From contig NZ_CP011112.1 in NCBI RefSeq assembly GCF_001190945.1, positions 930,001 through 994,000 on the forward strand: DNA of 64,000 bases, given 5' to 3'. Below are positions 7,963 to 16,678 of this stretch, in pieces. This DNA is from Luteipulveratus mongoliensis. Its GTDB lineage: Bacteria; Actinomycetota; Actinomycetes; Actinomycetales; Dermatophilaceae. The stretch's first letter is position 1; every line of letters begins with the position of its first letter. The notes beneath the pieces are model-generated. The model did no database searches. It had not been told where the DNA came from and saw only the letters and a program-made list of their open reading frames with translations. Both the position numbers and the translations under genes were made by a program.

Positions 7963-9810
7963 ATGAGTGTGCGAATGGGCGACGAATCGGGCTCGGCGGA
8001 GTCCGCGCCGCGGACCGAAAGCGCAGCACGTCCGGCAGGTGCAACGACGCGACAGCGCGTGGGCCTGCTCGATCTCGGTAAGGGCCTGATCAGACTGGCG
8101 CCCGACCTGGGTCTCGTGCTGAAGGAAGGCCCCGGGCTGCTCTTGCGCCGCCCGACCGACAAGGAGTCGGTGGGCCACATCTTCCAGAAGGTCGCTGCCA
8201 AGCAGCCCGACCATCCGTTCCTGAAGTTCGAGGACCGGGTCGTCAGCTATGGCGAGGCCAACGCGACGGTCAACCGCTATGCGAGCGTGCTGCAGGACCA
8301 GGGCGTTCAGCGCGGCGAGGTCGTCGGCATCATGGCCCACAACGACCTCGAGACGATGCTCGTCATCCTCGCCGCGGTCAAGCTCGGTGCGATCGCCGGT
8401 CTGCTCAACTACAACCAGCGCGGTGAGGTCCTCGCCCACAGCCTGGGCGTGCTCGACGCGCGCGTGCTCACCATCGCCGACGACTGCCAGGACGGCCTGA
8501 CCAGCGCGGGCACTGCGGGCTCGGAGCAGAACGTGCTCCCCTTCAGCCAGCTGCAGGCGCAGGCGGTCGGCGCGGTTGACACCAACCCTCCGGTGACCGC
8601 GCAGATCACGGCCAAGGAGAAGGCGTTCTACATCTTCACCTCGGGCACCACCGGCATGCCGAAGGCCAGCATCATGAGCCACTTCCGGTGGCTGAAGTCC
8701 TACTCCGGAGTCGGCGGCCTCGGCGTACGCCTGCGCCCGAGTGACACGCTCTATTGCTGCCTGCCGCTCTATCACAACAACGCCGTGACGATCGCGCTCA
8801 GCTCGGTGCTGTCCGGCAAGGCGTCCATGGCGATCGGCCGCAAGTTCTCCGCCTCGCGGTTCTGGGACGAGGCCATCAAGCACGACGCCACGGCCTTCGT
8901 CTACATCGGTGAGCTGTGCCGCTACCTGCTGGCGCAGCCCGCCAAGCCCGTCGACAAGCAGCACCAGGTGCGCGTCATCGTCGGCAACGGTCTGCGGCCC
9001 GACATCTGGCACGACTTCCAGTCGCGGTTCGGCATTCAGCGCATCGCCGAGTTCTACGGCGCCAGCGAGTGCAACATCGCCTTCATCAACGCGTACGGCG
9101 TGGACGAAACGGCGGGCACCTGCCCCCTTCCCTACAAGGTCGTCCAGTACGACCTGGAGACCGGCGAGGCCCACCGCGACGACCGTGGCCGGCTGGTCAA
9201 GGTCAAGACCGGCGAGACCGGACTGCTGCTCGCCAAGGTCAGCGACCGCTCGCCGTTCGACGGCTACACCGACCCCGCGGCCACCGAGAAGAAGCTGCTG
9301 CGTGACGGCTTCAAGAAGGGTGACGTCTGGTTCAACACCGGTGACCTGGTGCGTCATCAGGGCTTCCAGCACGTGGCCTTCGTCGACCGGCTCGGTGACA
9401 CCTTCCGGTGGAAGGGCGAGAACGTCGCCACCACTGAGGTCGAGGCCGCACTCGGTCGCGTGCCGGGCATCGCCGACTGCACCGTCTACGGGGTCGAGGT
9501 CCCCGGCACCGACGGCCGCGCAGGCATGGCCGCCGTCGTGCTCGAGGACGGTACGTCCTCGCTCGAGGGTGCTGCCGTCGCGGGCAAGCTGTACGACGCG
9601 CTCCCGACCTACGCCGTCCCGCTGTTCATCCGAGTCGTCGACTCCTTGGAGCACACCTCGACGTTCAAGAGCCGCAAGGTCGAGCTGCGCAACGAGGCGT
9701 ACGACGGCGGGTCCGACCAGGTGCTTGTGCTTCGCGGGCCCGGCGACGGCTACGTCGAGTTCTACGCCGACTACCCCGCCGAGGTCGCGTCCTCCAGCGC
9801 TCCCCGCTGA
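7963..9810 (+). CDS. Long/very-long-chain acyl-CoA synthetase (FATP/FadD6 type)
   Basis: A 615-residue adenylate-forming enzyme that activates fatty acids to acyl-CoA using ATP. The AMP-binding P-loop is YIFTSGTTGMPKAS (around residue 222). Downstream are FYGASECNIAFIN, WFNTGDLVRHQGFQHVAFVDRLGDTFRWKGENVATTEVE and the late KSRKVELRNE. The length and the RWKGENVATTEVE block match the FATP/FadD6 group rather than short acyl-CoA synthetases. ATG 7963 follows AAGGGAG. An inverted repeat GTTAC (7914)/GTAAC (7929) lies upstream. The 3' end overlaps the convergent MFS gene by 40 bases, an unusually long convergent overlap. Confidence 0.88.
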   Translation: MSVRMGDESGSAESAPRTESAARPAGATTRQRVGLLDLGKGLIRLAPDLGLVLKEGPGLLLRRPTDKESVGHIFQKVAAKQPDHPFLKFEDRVVSYGEANATVNRYASVLQDQGVQRGEVVGIMAHNDLETMLVILAAVKLGAIAGLLNYNQRGEVLAHSLGVLDARVLTIADDCQDGLTSAGTAGSEQNVLPFSQLQAQAVGAVDTNPPVTAQITAKEKAFYIFTSGTTGMPKASIMSHFRWLKSYSGVGGLGVRLRPSDTLYCCLPLYHNNAVTIALSSVLSGKASMAIGRKFSASRFWDEAIKHDATAFVYIGELCRYLLAQPAKPVDKQHQVRVIVGNGLRPDIWHDFQSRFGIQRIAEFYGASECNIAFINAYGVDETAGTCPLPYKVVQYDLETGEAHRDDRGRLVKVKTGETGLLLAKVSDRSPFDGYTDPAATEKKLLRDGFKKGDVWFNTGDLVRHQGFQHVAFVDRLGDTFRWKGENVATTEVEAALGRVPGIADCTVYGVEVPGTDGRAGMAAVVLEDGTSSLEGAAVAGKLYDALPTYAVPLFIRVVDSLEHTSTFKSRKVELRNEAYDGGSDQVLVLRGPGDGYVEFYADYPAEVASSSAPR

Positions 9811-11021
9811 CCAGCGAGCCAGGCGGCCGGCAGCACGACCGCCGCGAAGGCCGCACCGATGACCGCCAGCGCGGTGTAGTCCGAGGCCGCCACGATCAGG
9901 CCGGCGCCGGCTGACCCGATGACCGCGGCGACGCCCATCGCGACCTCGCCCCAGCTCTCGCGGCCCGCGCGGTGCTGCTCCGGGACACCTTCCGTGAGGA
10001 GCACGCTGCCGGAGACGAGACCGATGTTCCAGCCGACGCCGAGCAGCAGGAGAGCGAGCGTCAGGACGACCGTGGAGCCGTTGCCGTAAGCGGCGACCAA
10101 GCCAGCGGTGACCAGTACGATTCCGCCACCGGCCGCGACGACCGCTGGGCCGAAGCGATCCGTGAGCCAGCCGGTGACCGGTGACGGCGCGAACATCCCC
10201 GCGATGTGCATGCTCACCGCGAGACCCATCGCGGTCAGGCTGGCTCCGTGGTGGTGCATGTGTACGGGCGCCATGGTCATCACGCCGACCATCACCAGGT
10301 TGGTGACGGCCAGGATGGCGAGCCCGGCGATCGCGGTCAGCTGCAGCGGCTCGGCCGCGTTCGTCAACGACACGGTCGTCACCGAGCGCGGCTGCCGCGG
10401 TGCGCGCGACAGGATGGTTGCGCCGATGAGGAAGAACATCATCGCCAGCACCATCGGACCGGCCAGCGCGGGTGCGCCGAGCCACGCTGAGGCCGAGGCG
10501 GTCGGCTCCAGCAGGTTCGGGCCGGCGACGGCGCCGACCGTGGTGGCCGCCATCGCCAGACCCATGGCCCGCGCGCGGTGAGCGGCAGGACCGAGGTCGG
10601 CGGCGGCGTACCGGCCGAGCATGACCGCGGTGTTGCCCGCGCCCATGAGGGCCGACCCGGCGAACAGCAGCGTGAGATCGGACATCAGCGCGGCGAGGAT
10701 CGCGAGGGCCGCGCCGGCCCCGGCTGTCGCGGCCGCGAGCATGAGCGCGGTCAGCCGGCCCACGCGAGCGACGAGCCGGCCGAGCACGAGTGCCGAGACC
10801 GCCGCACCCGCGACGAGGAAGGTCTGGGGGAGGCCGGCGACGCGATCGGAGTCGCCGATCTCGCGGGCCAGGAGTGAGCCGGCGGTGCCGGACAGGGACT
10901 GGGCCAGACCGCCGGCGACGCCCGCGGCCAAGAGGGCGTGGACCGTACGACGGGTGGCCGTGTTGGCGGGTCGTTCGAGCGTCAGCTCGCGGGTCGGGGC
11001 GATGTCCAAGGTCATGCCCAT
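9771..11021 (-). CDS. MFS transporter
   Basis: A 416-residue major facilitator with about 12 hydrophobic helices. Starts considered: ATG 11021 (MGMTLDIAPTREL) and ATG 11015; the frame is open further upstream but not protein-like. A loop-2-type motif GRLVARVGRLTALML and the second-half WLTDRFGPAVV are visible. A His-rich loop (APVHMHHHGASL) follows about residue 250. The substrate is unknown. It diverges from a Lrp/AsnC gene 85 bases away, which is likely its regulator. Its C-terminal 40 bases overlap the acyl-CoA synthetase gene end. Confidence 0.8.
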   Translation of the reverse strand: MGMTLDIAPTRELTLERPANTATRRTVHALLAAGVAGGLAQSLSGTAGSLLAREIGDSDRVAGLPQTFLVAGAAVSALVLGRLVARVGRLTALMLAAATAGAGAALAILAALMSDLTLLFAGSALMGAGNTAVMLGRYAAADLGPAAHRARAMGLAMAATTVGAVAGPNLLEPTASASAWLGAPALAGPMVLAMMFFLIGATILSRAPRQPRSVTTVSLTNAAEPLQLTAIAGLAILAVTNLVMVGVMTMAPVHMHHHGASLTAMGLAVSMHIAGMFAPSPVTGWLTDRFGPAVVAAGGGIVLVTAGLVAAYGNGSTVVLTLALLLLGVGWNIGLVSGSVLLTEGVPEQHRAGRESWGEVAMGVAAVIGSAGAGLIVAASDYTALAVIGAAFAAVVLPAAWLAGQRGALEDATSAG

Positions 11022-11106
11022 AACGCTAGGAAAGTCGGGGGTGCCGCTGAATGGCCAAGTCACGGCGTTCTCGACGTCTGGCTTTGCAAGTCGTAGGTTG
11101 AATCGC

Positions 11107-11610
11107 ATGACCACCTTGCAACCGGTCAATCTGGACGAGACGGACTGGCTGATCCTCGAAGAGCTGCAGGCCGACGGGCGCCTGTCCTACAACGCGCTGG
11201 CGCGTCGGGTGCACCTGTCGGCGCCCGCGGTGGCTGAGCGGGTGCGTCGCCTTGAGGAGTCCGGCGTGATCACGGGCTACTCCGCCCAGATCAACGCGAG
11301 TCGCGCTGGGCAGCCGCTGGTGGCGTACGTGCAGCTGCGCTGTCGACTCGGTGACTGCCTGCTGCGGACCGCGCGGGCGGACGAATATCCCGAGCTCGTC
11401 GAGGTGCACAAGCTGTCGGGCGATCACTGCACCCTGCTCAAGGCGCGCGCCTCGTCACTGGCGCATCTTGAGGGACTCTTCGAGCGGCTCGGCCAGCACG
11501 GCGACATCCGCACGCACATCGTGATGTCGACGCAGTACGAAGGCCGGCCCGTACGACCGCCGAGCCCCGAGCGTCCGGTCACCCCGGCGGACGGCTGGAC
11601 TCAGACCTAG
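11107..11610 (+). CDS. Lrp/AsnC-family transcriptional regulator
   Basis: A 167-residue feast/famine regulator. The N-terminal winged helix is LDETDWLILEELQADGRLSY then NALARRVHLSAPAVAERVRRLEESGVI. The C-terminal half (PLVAYVQLRC to the HIVMSTQYEG end) is the RAM/AsnC effector-binding domain. The ligand is probably an amino acid. The divergent MFS gene at 11021 suggests it controls export of its ligand. A Pro-rich tail (PVRPPSPERPVTPADG) is present. Start ATG 11107; no clear ribosome site. Confidence 0.87.
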   Translation: MTTLQPVNLDETDWLILEELQADGRLSYNALARRVHLSAPAVAERVRRLEESGVITGYSAQINASRAGQPLVAYVQLRCRLGDCLLRTARADEYPELVEVHKLSGDHCTLLKARASSLAHLEGLFERLGQHGDIRTHIVMSTQYEGRPVRPPSPERPVTPADGWTQT

Positions 11611-11678
11611 TTCTGGCAGCAGGTTCGAGCGCTTTGTGGCGCCGGGCGTCGACTGCGGGGTCGGTTAGCGTCGACCGT

Positions 11679-12287
11679 ATGTACCTGCCTGCCCACGCCG
11701 ACGTTGACGACCGCGCGCAGATCGAGGAGTTCGTCCGGCGTACGTCGGTCGCCAGCCTCGTGACCGTCGGGGCCGACGGGGTCCCGGACTCCACGACCCT
11801 GCCGGTCCTGTGGGAGGGCGACCGCTTGATCGCGCACATCGCCCGGGCCAACGAGCACTGGTCACGCATCGTGTCGGGTGGCTCGGCATTGGCGATCGTG
11901 CGTGGACCCGACGGCTACATCACCCCGAGCTGGTACGCGTCGAAGGCCGAGCACGGGCGCGTGGTGCCGACCTGGAACTACACGGAGGTGCAGCTGCGTG
12001 GCTCGCTGACCGTCCATGATGACCCGGACTGGGTGCTGGATGCTGTCACTGAGTTGACGAATCACCATGAAGGTCAACGTGATTCGCCGTGGGCCGTGAC
12101 CGATGCGCCGGAGAAGTTCGTGCGCACGCGGCTCAAGGCGATCGTCGGGCTCGAGATGCAGGTGACCACGGTCGAGGCGAAGGCCAAGGTCAGCCGCGAC
12201 AAGCCGGAGGCCGATCAGGCGGGCGTCCTGGCCGGGATGCCGGATGGTCCACTGCGCAACGCACAGGTGTCGGGAGGACTCACCTGA
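11679..12287 (+). CDS. PaiB-like FMN-binding protein
   Basis: A 202-residue split-barrel flavoprotein. MYLPAHADVDD at the start, SLVTVGADGVPDSTTLPVL, HIARANEHWSRI and the block PSWYASKAEHGRVVPTWNY are characteristic of PaiB-type FMN-binding proteins, which were first described as negative regulators in Bacillus and are related to pyridoxamine phosphate oxidase. It may be a reductase or a regulator; this cannot be decided here. It ends 83 bases before the siderophore operon and after a small CCAGG/CCTGG hairpin (about 12290-12312), so it is probably a separate unit. Confidence 0.8.
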   Translation: MYLPAHADVDDRAQIEEFVRRTSVASLVTVGADGVPDSTTLPVLWEGDRLIAHIARANEHWSRIVSGGSALAIVRGPDGYITPSWYASKAEHGRVVPTWNYTEVQLRGSLTVHDDPDWVLDAVTELTNHHEGQRDSPWAVTDAPEKFVRTRLKAIVGLEMQVTTVEAKAKVSRDKPEADQAGVLAGMPDGPLRNAQVSGGLT

Positions 12288-12323
12288 CGCCAGGACTCGC
12301 CTGACGCCTGGAGGGCCATCACG

Positions 12324-12342
12324 TAAGGTAAGGCGACCCTTA
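12324..12342. promoter_or_regulatory. IdeR/DtxR-like iron box
   Basis: TAAGGTAAGGCGACCCTTA agrees at 14 of 19 positions with the DtxR/IdeR consensus TTAGGTTAGGCTAACCTAA. It sits 28 bases before the siderophore-binding lipoprotein start, so Fe(II)-IdeR repression of the operon is expected. Confidence 0.7.
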
Positions 12343-12370
12343 TCTAGAGCATGCCCAGGGAGACCACGCC

Positions 12371-13351
12371 ATGGCCCACCTTCGTACGATCACTGCGCTG
12401 AGCGCGGCTGCTCTCGTCGCCGTCTCGTTGAGCGCGTGTGGAAGCGAGTCAGACGCCTCCGAGCCCGGCAGCCAGCCGCCGGCCACGTCCGGCGGAGGCG
12501 CCGCGGGCGGAGCGTTCCCCGCGACCGTCAAGACATCGCACGGCGACGTCACCATCAAGAGCCGTCCGACGAAGATCGTCACGCTCGACGACCCGTCGCT
12601 CGATGTCGCGCAGTCGGTCGGCGCCCCGGTCGTCATGGCCACGCCCGGTCAGCTGCAGCCGGGCAAGCCGGAGCCGTGGCTGGTCGGGAAGTACACGGGC
12701 AAGTACGACGCGAGCCTCATGAACAAGGACTTCTCCCCGAACGTCGAGAAGATCGCGGCGCTGCAGCCGGACCTCATCCTCTCTGGTGCGATGTCGATCA
12801 AGCCCGAGGCGTACAAGCAGCTGTCCACGATCGCGCCCGTCGTCGGCGACCTCACTCCGAACGACAACTGGGACGCGCGCGTACGGCAGCTCGCGACGGC
12901 GACGGGAACGACCGCCAAGGTGCCCGGTGTGCTCGCCGACGTGAAGAAGGCGTACGCCGCGACGGGTGTGAACCTCGCCGGCAAGACCTACCAGTGGCTG
13001 CGTTTCGACGGCTCGTCGTCCTCCTTCTCGCCCGGCAATGGCAGCTGGTTGGAGGGCTACGGCATGAAGCCCGGCAACAAGCAGGACAACTCCATGCGTG
13101 CGCGCGACGTCTTCTCGCTCGAGAACCTCGACCAGATGAACGCCGACGTCGTCTACGTCTGGAACTACGGCGGAGACCCGAAGAAGGTCGAGGCCGACCC
13201 GCGGTTCAAGACGTTGCCGTCGGTCAAGAAGGGCACGTTCGTGTGGTCCGACCCGCCGCTCGCGTTCTCCGTCAACACCCCTGGTCCCAACGCTCTGAAG
13301 TGGGCCATCGCCCGGACCCAGGCGACCTTGAAGAAGGCTCAGAATTCGTAG
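12371..13351 (+). CDS. Fe(III)-siderophore ABC importer, substrate-binding lipoprotein
   Basis: A 326-residue FecB/FepB-type binding protein. The lipoprotein signal peptide ends in the lipobox LSAC (Cys at about 22), followed by a Ser/Gly-rich linker. The mature part has KIVTLDDPSLDVAQSVG, KIAALQPDLILS and the late ADVVYVWNYGGDP, typical of class III binding proteins for siderophores. It would sit on the outer face of the membrane and deliver ferric siderophore to the permease pair encoded downstream. ATG 12371 follows GGGAGACC. The stop TAG overlaps a GTG that should start the permease gene. No siderophore biosynthesis gene is in the window. Confidence 0.9.
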   Translation: MAHLRTITALSAAALVAVSLSACGSESDASEPGSQPPATSGGGAAGGAFPATVKTSHGDVTIKSRPTKIVTLDDPSLDVAQSVGAPVVMATPGQLQPGKPEPWLVGKYTGKYDASLMNKDFSPNVEKIAALQPDLILSGAMSIKPEAYKQLSTIAPVVGDLTPNDNWDARVRQLATATGTTAKVPGVLADVKKAYAATGVNLAGKTYQWLRFDGSSSSFSPGNGSWLEGYGMKPGNKQDNSMRARDVFSLENLDQMNADVVYVWNYGGDPKKVEADPRFKTLPSVKKGTFVWSDPPLAFSVNTPGPNALKWAIARTQATLKKAQNS

Positions 13352-13457
13352 TGCCCCCACGGCCGTCGAGCCAGCGACAGTCCCGGGTCAGCTGGAGCAG
13401 TCCCACGGGGTAGTCGCTCGACGTGGCCGGCTGCTCGCTCTGCTGGTCCTCGTCCTC

Positions 13458-14405
13458 GTGGCGGTCGTAGCGCTGTCGCTCGTCATCGGCTCGCGCGTGC
13501 TCGGGCTGGACGAGGTCTGGCACGGGCTGACGACAGCGCACAGCGTCGGCGACGACAGCGTCGTACGCCGCTTGCGGGTGCCCCGGACGGCGATCGGGCT
13601 CCTGGCCGGCATCGCCCTCGGTCTCTCCGGCGCGATCATGCAAGCGGTGACGCGCAACCCGCTGGCCGATCCTGGTCTGCTCGGAGTCAACGCGGGCGCG
13701 ACGCTGTGCGTCGTTCTCGCGTCCTGGCTCTTCGGCATCGGCAGTGTGCTCGGGCTCGTGTGGTTCGCGCTCGCTGGAGCTGCGGTCGCGTCCGTGGCTG
13801 TGTACGCCATCGGCACGGCCGGGAGGGGTGGTGCGTCACCCGTACGCCTGGCGCTCGCGGGTGTCGCGGTGACCGCCGTACTCAACGGCATCGTGCAGGT
13901 GACTCTGCTGCGAGATCCGTTGACGTTCGAGCGCTTTCGCTTCTGGCGCGTCGGCTCGCTCACTCGCGCTGACGGCGCGATGGTGTGGCAGCTGCTGCCG
14001 TTCGTCGTGGTCGGCACCCTGATCGCGCTGTCGCTGGGACGACTGCTCAACGCCGTCGCACTCGGCGATGACATGGCGCGTTCGTTGGGTGGCAGCGTGC
14101 GTCGGACGCGAGCCGCCTCCGTCATCGCAGTCACCTTGCTGTGCGGTGCGGCAACGGCTGCTGTCGGGCCGATCTCGTTCGTAGGCTTGATGATTCCGCA
14201 CATCGCGCGCCGCATTGTCGGGCCGGACCAGCGCTGGATCCTGGCCTATACCGTCGTCCTCGCGCCGCTGCTCCTGGTGACCGCCGACATCGTGGGTCGT
14301 CTCGTCGTACGGCCCGCCGAGCTGCAGGTCGGCCTGGTGACGGCGCTCCTGGGCGCGCCCGTGCTGGTCTGGGTCGTTCGTCGCGGAAGGCTGAGCGAGC
14401 TGTGA
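13458..14405 (+). CDS. Fe(III)-siderophore ABC permease, FecCD family (5' end disturbed)
   Basis: A FecCD-type permease of at least 315 residues: GLSGAIMQAVTRNPLADPGLLG, then GPISFVGLMIPHIARRIVGPDQR near the end. The GTG at 13458 would start inside the first membrane helix. The same frame is open back to 13351 but has no start. A GTG at 13351, overlapping the previous stop (TAGTG), is in the wrong frame and meets a stop at 13411-13413. One extra C in the five-C run at 13354-13358 would join that GTG to this frame, giving V-P-P-T-A-V-E-P and then the full first helix. So there is either a one-base error, a real frameshift, or a shortened protein. It overlaps the next gene by GTGA. Confidence 0.8.
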   Translation: MAVVALSLVIGSRVLGLDEVWHGLTTAHSVGDDSVVRRLRVPRTAIGLLAGIALGLSGAIMQAVTRNPLADPGLLGVNAGATLCVVLASWLFGIGSVLGLVWFALAGAAVASVAVYAIGTAGRGGASPVRLALAGVAVTAVLNGIVQVTLLRDPLTFERFRFWRVGSLTRADGAMVWQLLPFVVVGTLIALSLGRLLNAVALGDDMARSLGGSVRRTRAASVIAVTLLCGAATAAVGPISFVGLMIPHIARRIVGPDQRWILAYTVVLAPLLLVTADIVGRLVVRPAELQVGLVTALLGAPVLVWVVRRGRLSEL

Positions 14406-15454
14406 GCGCCTCCTCTCAGGTCGACGTCAGCATTCCCGGCAGCCTCGCGATCCGGGTGGGTGGCTTCGGCGTCCGGGTGTCCGTCCGTACGCTCGGAGTC
14501 GTTCTCGCGCTGCTCGCCATCGTGGCTCTCGTCGCCGTTGTCGCGCTCGGCACAGGCGACTACAGCCTCGGCCCGGCACGTGTGGTGCACGCACTCCTCG
14601 GCTCTCCGGACATGCCGTTCGACAAGGTCGTGGTCAGTCAGTGGCGGCTGCCTCGAGTCCTCGGCGCTGTAGTGATCGGCGCGGCGCTCGGCATGTCCGG
14701 CGCCATCTTCCAGTCGATGACCCGCAACCCGCTCGGCAGTCCGGACATCATCGGCTTCGAGAGCGGCGCGGTCACTGGCGCCCTCGTCATGATCGTGATC
14801 GTCGGCTCCGCCTCCACGCAGGTCGCCGGGGCGGCCATCGTCGGCGGATTCGCTTCTGCTGCAACGGTGTACGTGCTCGCCTACCGCCGAGGCGTGCAAG
14901 GCTTCCGGCTGATCCTCACGGGCATCGCGATCGGCGCCATGCTGCTGTCCGTGAACCAGTGGCTGGTCTCGGTGGCCGACCCGGGTGCGGCGATGACCGC
15001 GAACGTCTGGACCGTGGGGACGCTCACCGATATCGGCTGGTCGAAGGTCGACCCCGTGCTGCTCGCGGTGGTCGGGCTCTCAGTGGTCATGGTGTTCCTG
15101 GCGCGGCCGATGCACCTGCTCGAGCTGGGCGACGATGTGGCGCGCGCTCGTGGCGTGCGTCCGGACCGGACCAGGATCGCAATGCTGGTCGTGGGGGTCC
15201 TCCTCACCGCGACGGCAACGGCAGCGGCTGGACCGATCAGCTTCGTGTCCCTGTGCGCACCTCAGCTCGCGCGTCGAGTGACGGGTACGCCCGGTGTGAC
15301 CGTGGCAGCCTCAGGAGCGATGGGTGCGGCGCTCCTCCTGGTCAGCGACACGGTCAGCAGTCGCCTGCTCGGCGGGCTGCCGGTCGGTGCGATCACGGTC
15401 TGTCTCGGGGGAACCTACTTCGTCTGGCTGCTGATCAGAGAGGCTCGTCGCTGA
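14402..15454 (+). CDS. Fe(III)-siderophore ABC permease, FecCD family
   Basis: A 350-residue inner-membrane permease, second of the pair. It carries GMSGAIFQSMTRNPLGSPDIIG, the LARPMHLLELGDDVARARGV coupling region and GPISFVSLCAPQLARRVTG. It forms a heterodimeric channel with the preceding FecCD protein, powered by the ATPase encoded next. The start is GTG 14402 (GTGA overlap with the previous stop). The stop overlaps the ATG of the ATPase gene (TGATG), a sign of coupled translation across the operon. Confidence 0.9.
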   Translation: MSASSQVDVSIPGSLAIRVGGFGVRVSVRTLGVVLALLAIVALVAVVALGTGDYSLGPARVVHALLGSPDMPFDKVVVSQWRLPRVLGAVVIGAALGMSGAIFQSMTRNPLGSPDIIGFESGAVTGALVMIVIVGSASTQVAGAAIVGGFASAATVYVLAYRRGVQGFRLILTGIAIGAMLLSVNQWLVSVADPGAAMTANVWTVGTLTDIGWSKVDPVLLAVVGLSVVMVFLARPMHLLELGDDVARARGVRPDRTRIAMLVVGVLLTATATAAAGPISFVSLCAPQLARRVTGTPGVTVAASGAMGAALLLVSDTVSSRLLGGLPVGAITVCLGGTYFVWLLIREARR

Positions 15455-16287
15455 TGACCGAACTTGACCCTCGGAGTGCCCGGCTGTCCGGCCGGGGCCT
15501 GACCCTGGCGTACGACAACCGCGTCATCAGCGAGCAGCTCGATGTGGTGATCCCGGACGGCAGCTTCACCGTCATCGTCGGCCCCAACGCCTGTGGCAAG
15601 TCAACGCTGCTGAGGGCGCTTGGCAACCTGCTGCGACCGGTCTCCGGCGCAGTTGTCCTGGACGGCAAGGACATTCACTCCTACCCAGCCAAAGAGGTCG
15701 CCCGACGACTGGGCCTGTTGCCGCAGACGGCCATCGCCCCGGATGGCATCACGGTGGCCGACCTGGTCGGGCGCGGGCGGTTCCCGCATCAGAGCCTGCT
15801 GCGCCAGTGGACCCGCGAGGACGAGGTCGCGGTGCAGGAGGCGATGATCCGTACGACGGTGCAGGACCTGGCACATCGGCACGTCGACGAGCTGTCCGGG
15901 GGCCAGCGCCAACGGGTCTGGCTCGCCATGGTGCTCGCCCAGCAGACGCCGATCCTGATGCTGGACGAGCCGACGACCTACCTCGACATCGCCCACCAGC
16001 TCGACGTGCTCGAGCTGTGCCGCGACCTCAACGAACACTCCGGCCACACGGTCGTCGCCGTGCTGCACGACCTGAACCACGCGGCCCGCTACGCCACACA
16101 TCTGATCGCCATGCGCGACGGTGCGGTGCTGGACTACGGCGCACCGGCTCAGGTGCTGACCAGCGATCTGGTGCAGGAAGCGTTCGGCGTCGAGTGTCTG
16201 ATCCATCCCGACCCGGCGACCGGGACACCGATGGTCGTTCCCCTCGATCCGCGCCGATCGCGTCAATCGGTCGGCGACCCGACCTAG
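15454..16287 (+). CDS. Fe(III)-siderophore ABC importer ATPase
   Basis: A 277-residue ATPase of the FecE/FepC type, last gene of the operon. Walker A is GPNACGKST, the signature is LSGGQRQRVW, Walker B is ILMLDEPTTYLD, and the switch His is in VLHDLNHAARY. It hydrolyses ATP in the cytoplasm to drive ferric siderophore import through the two FecCD permeases. Start ATG 15454 overlaps the previous stop. A cobalamin riboswitch for the next gene begins about 50 bases after its stop. In principle class III importers also carry cobalamin, but the IdeR-like box upstream of the operon favours iron. Confidence 0.92.
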   Translation: MTELDPRSARLSGRGLTLAYDNRVISEQLDVVIPDGSFTVIVGPNACGKSTLLRALGNLLRPVSGAVVLDGKDIHSYPAKEVARRLGLLPQTAIAPDGITVADLVGRGRFPHQSLLRQWTREDEVAVQEAMIRTTVQDLAHRHVDELSGGQRQRVWLAMVLAQQTPILMLDEPTTYLDIAHQLDVLELCRDLNEHSGHTVVAVLHDLNHAARYATHLIAMRDGAVLDYGAPAQVLTSDLVQEAFGVECLIHPDPATGTPMVVPLDPRRSRQSVGDPT

Positions 16288-16339
16288 ACTCGACGATGCA
16301 GCTGGTTCGCCGGCGTGGTCATGAGGAGCCCCTCGTAAG

Positions 16340-16535
16340 GCCACGCACGGTGTCGAGCCGCGGATGGCGTACGCGTCGCCCGCGGTGAGAGGGAACCCGG
16401 TGAGACTCCGGGACTGTCCCGCAGCGGTGAGTGGGAACGAACGCCGTCACGAGCACTGGGTACGCCTGGGAAGCGATGGCCATTAGGTGCGGCAACCGCC
16501 GCGCGCCCACGAGTCCGAAGACCTGCCGGTTGCGC
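16340..16535 (+). ncRNA. Cobalamin riboswitch upstream of metE
   Basis: The conserved core reads GAGGGAACCCGGTGAGACTC, then CCGCAGCGGTGAGTGGGAAC, CGCCGTCA, CTGGGAAGCGATGGCC and the B12 box GAGTCCGAAGACCTGCC (16511-16527). This is the adenosyl/methylcobalamin aptamer. It precedes the B12-independent methionine synthase, so cobalamin should turn that gene off. Limits are approximate. Confidence 0.92.
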
Positions 16536-16620
16536 CGGGTACGCCGTATCCGGCGGTCACCGCCTCGTGGACAGGGCGCAGACCTCTTCGACTCGCCGGC
16601 GTGTTCGTCGCGCGGGTCGT

Positions 16621-16670
16621 CCTGGTGCTGTGCCCGTTGGGTGGAGACCGTCCCCACTGCACCAGGGAGA
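16621..16670 (+). promoter_or_regulatory. Hairpin overlapping the metE ribosome-binding site
   Basis: CCTGGTGC (16621-16628) can pair with GCACCAGG (16659-16666), whose end overlaps the GGGAGA ribosome site (16665-16670) in front of GTG 16679. This would make a translational expression platform for the riboswitch. Confidence 0.45.
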
Positions 16671-16678
16671 TCACTCTC

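Noticed and set aside
7915-10485. 856-codon open frame on the minus strand across the acyl-CoA synthetase gene
   Set aside because: The opposite strand encodes a clear AMP-binding enzyme; the long frame reads as its shadow and matches no protein family.
13351-13413. A separate 20-codon peptide starting at GTG 13351
   Set aside because: It is better explained as the displaced start of the permease gene after a one-base loss in the C-run.
12371-16287. Cobalamin (BtuFCD) importer interpretation of the class III ABC operon
   Set aside because: The nearby riboswitch belongs to metE, downstream of the operon; the promoter has an IdeR-like box and the binding protein is of siderophore type.
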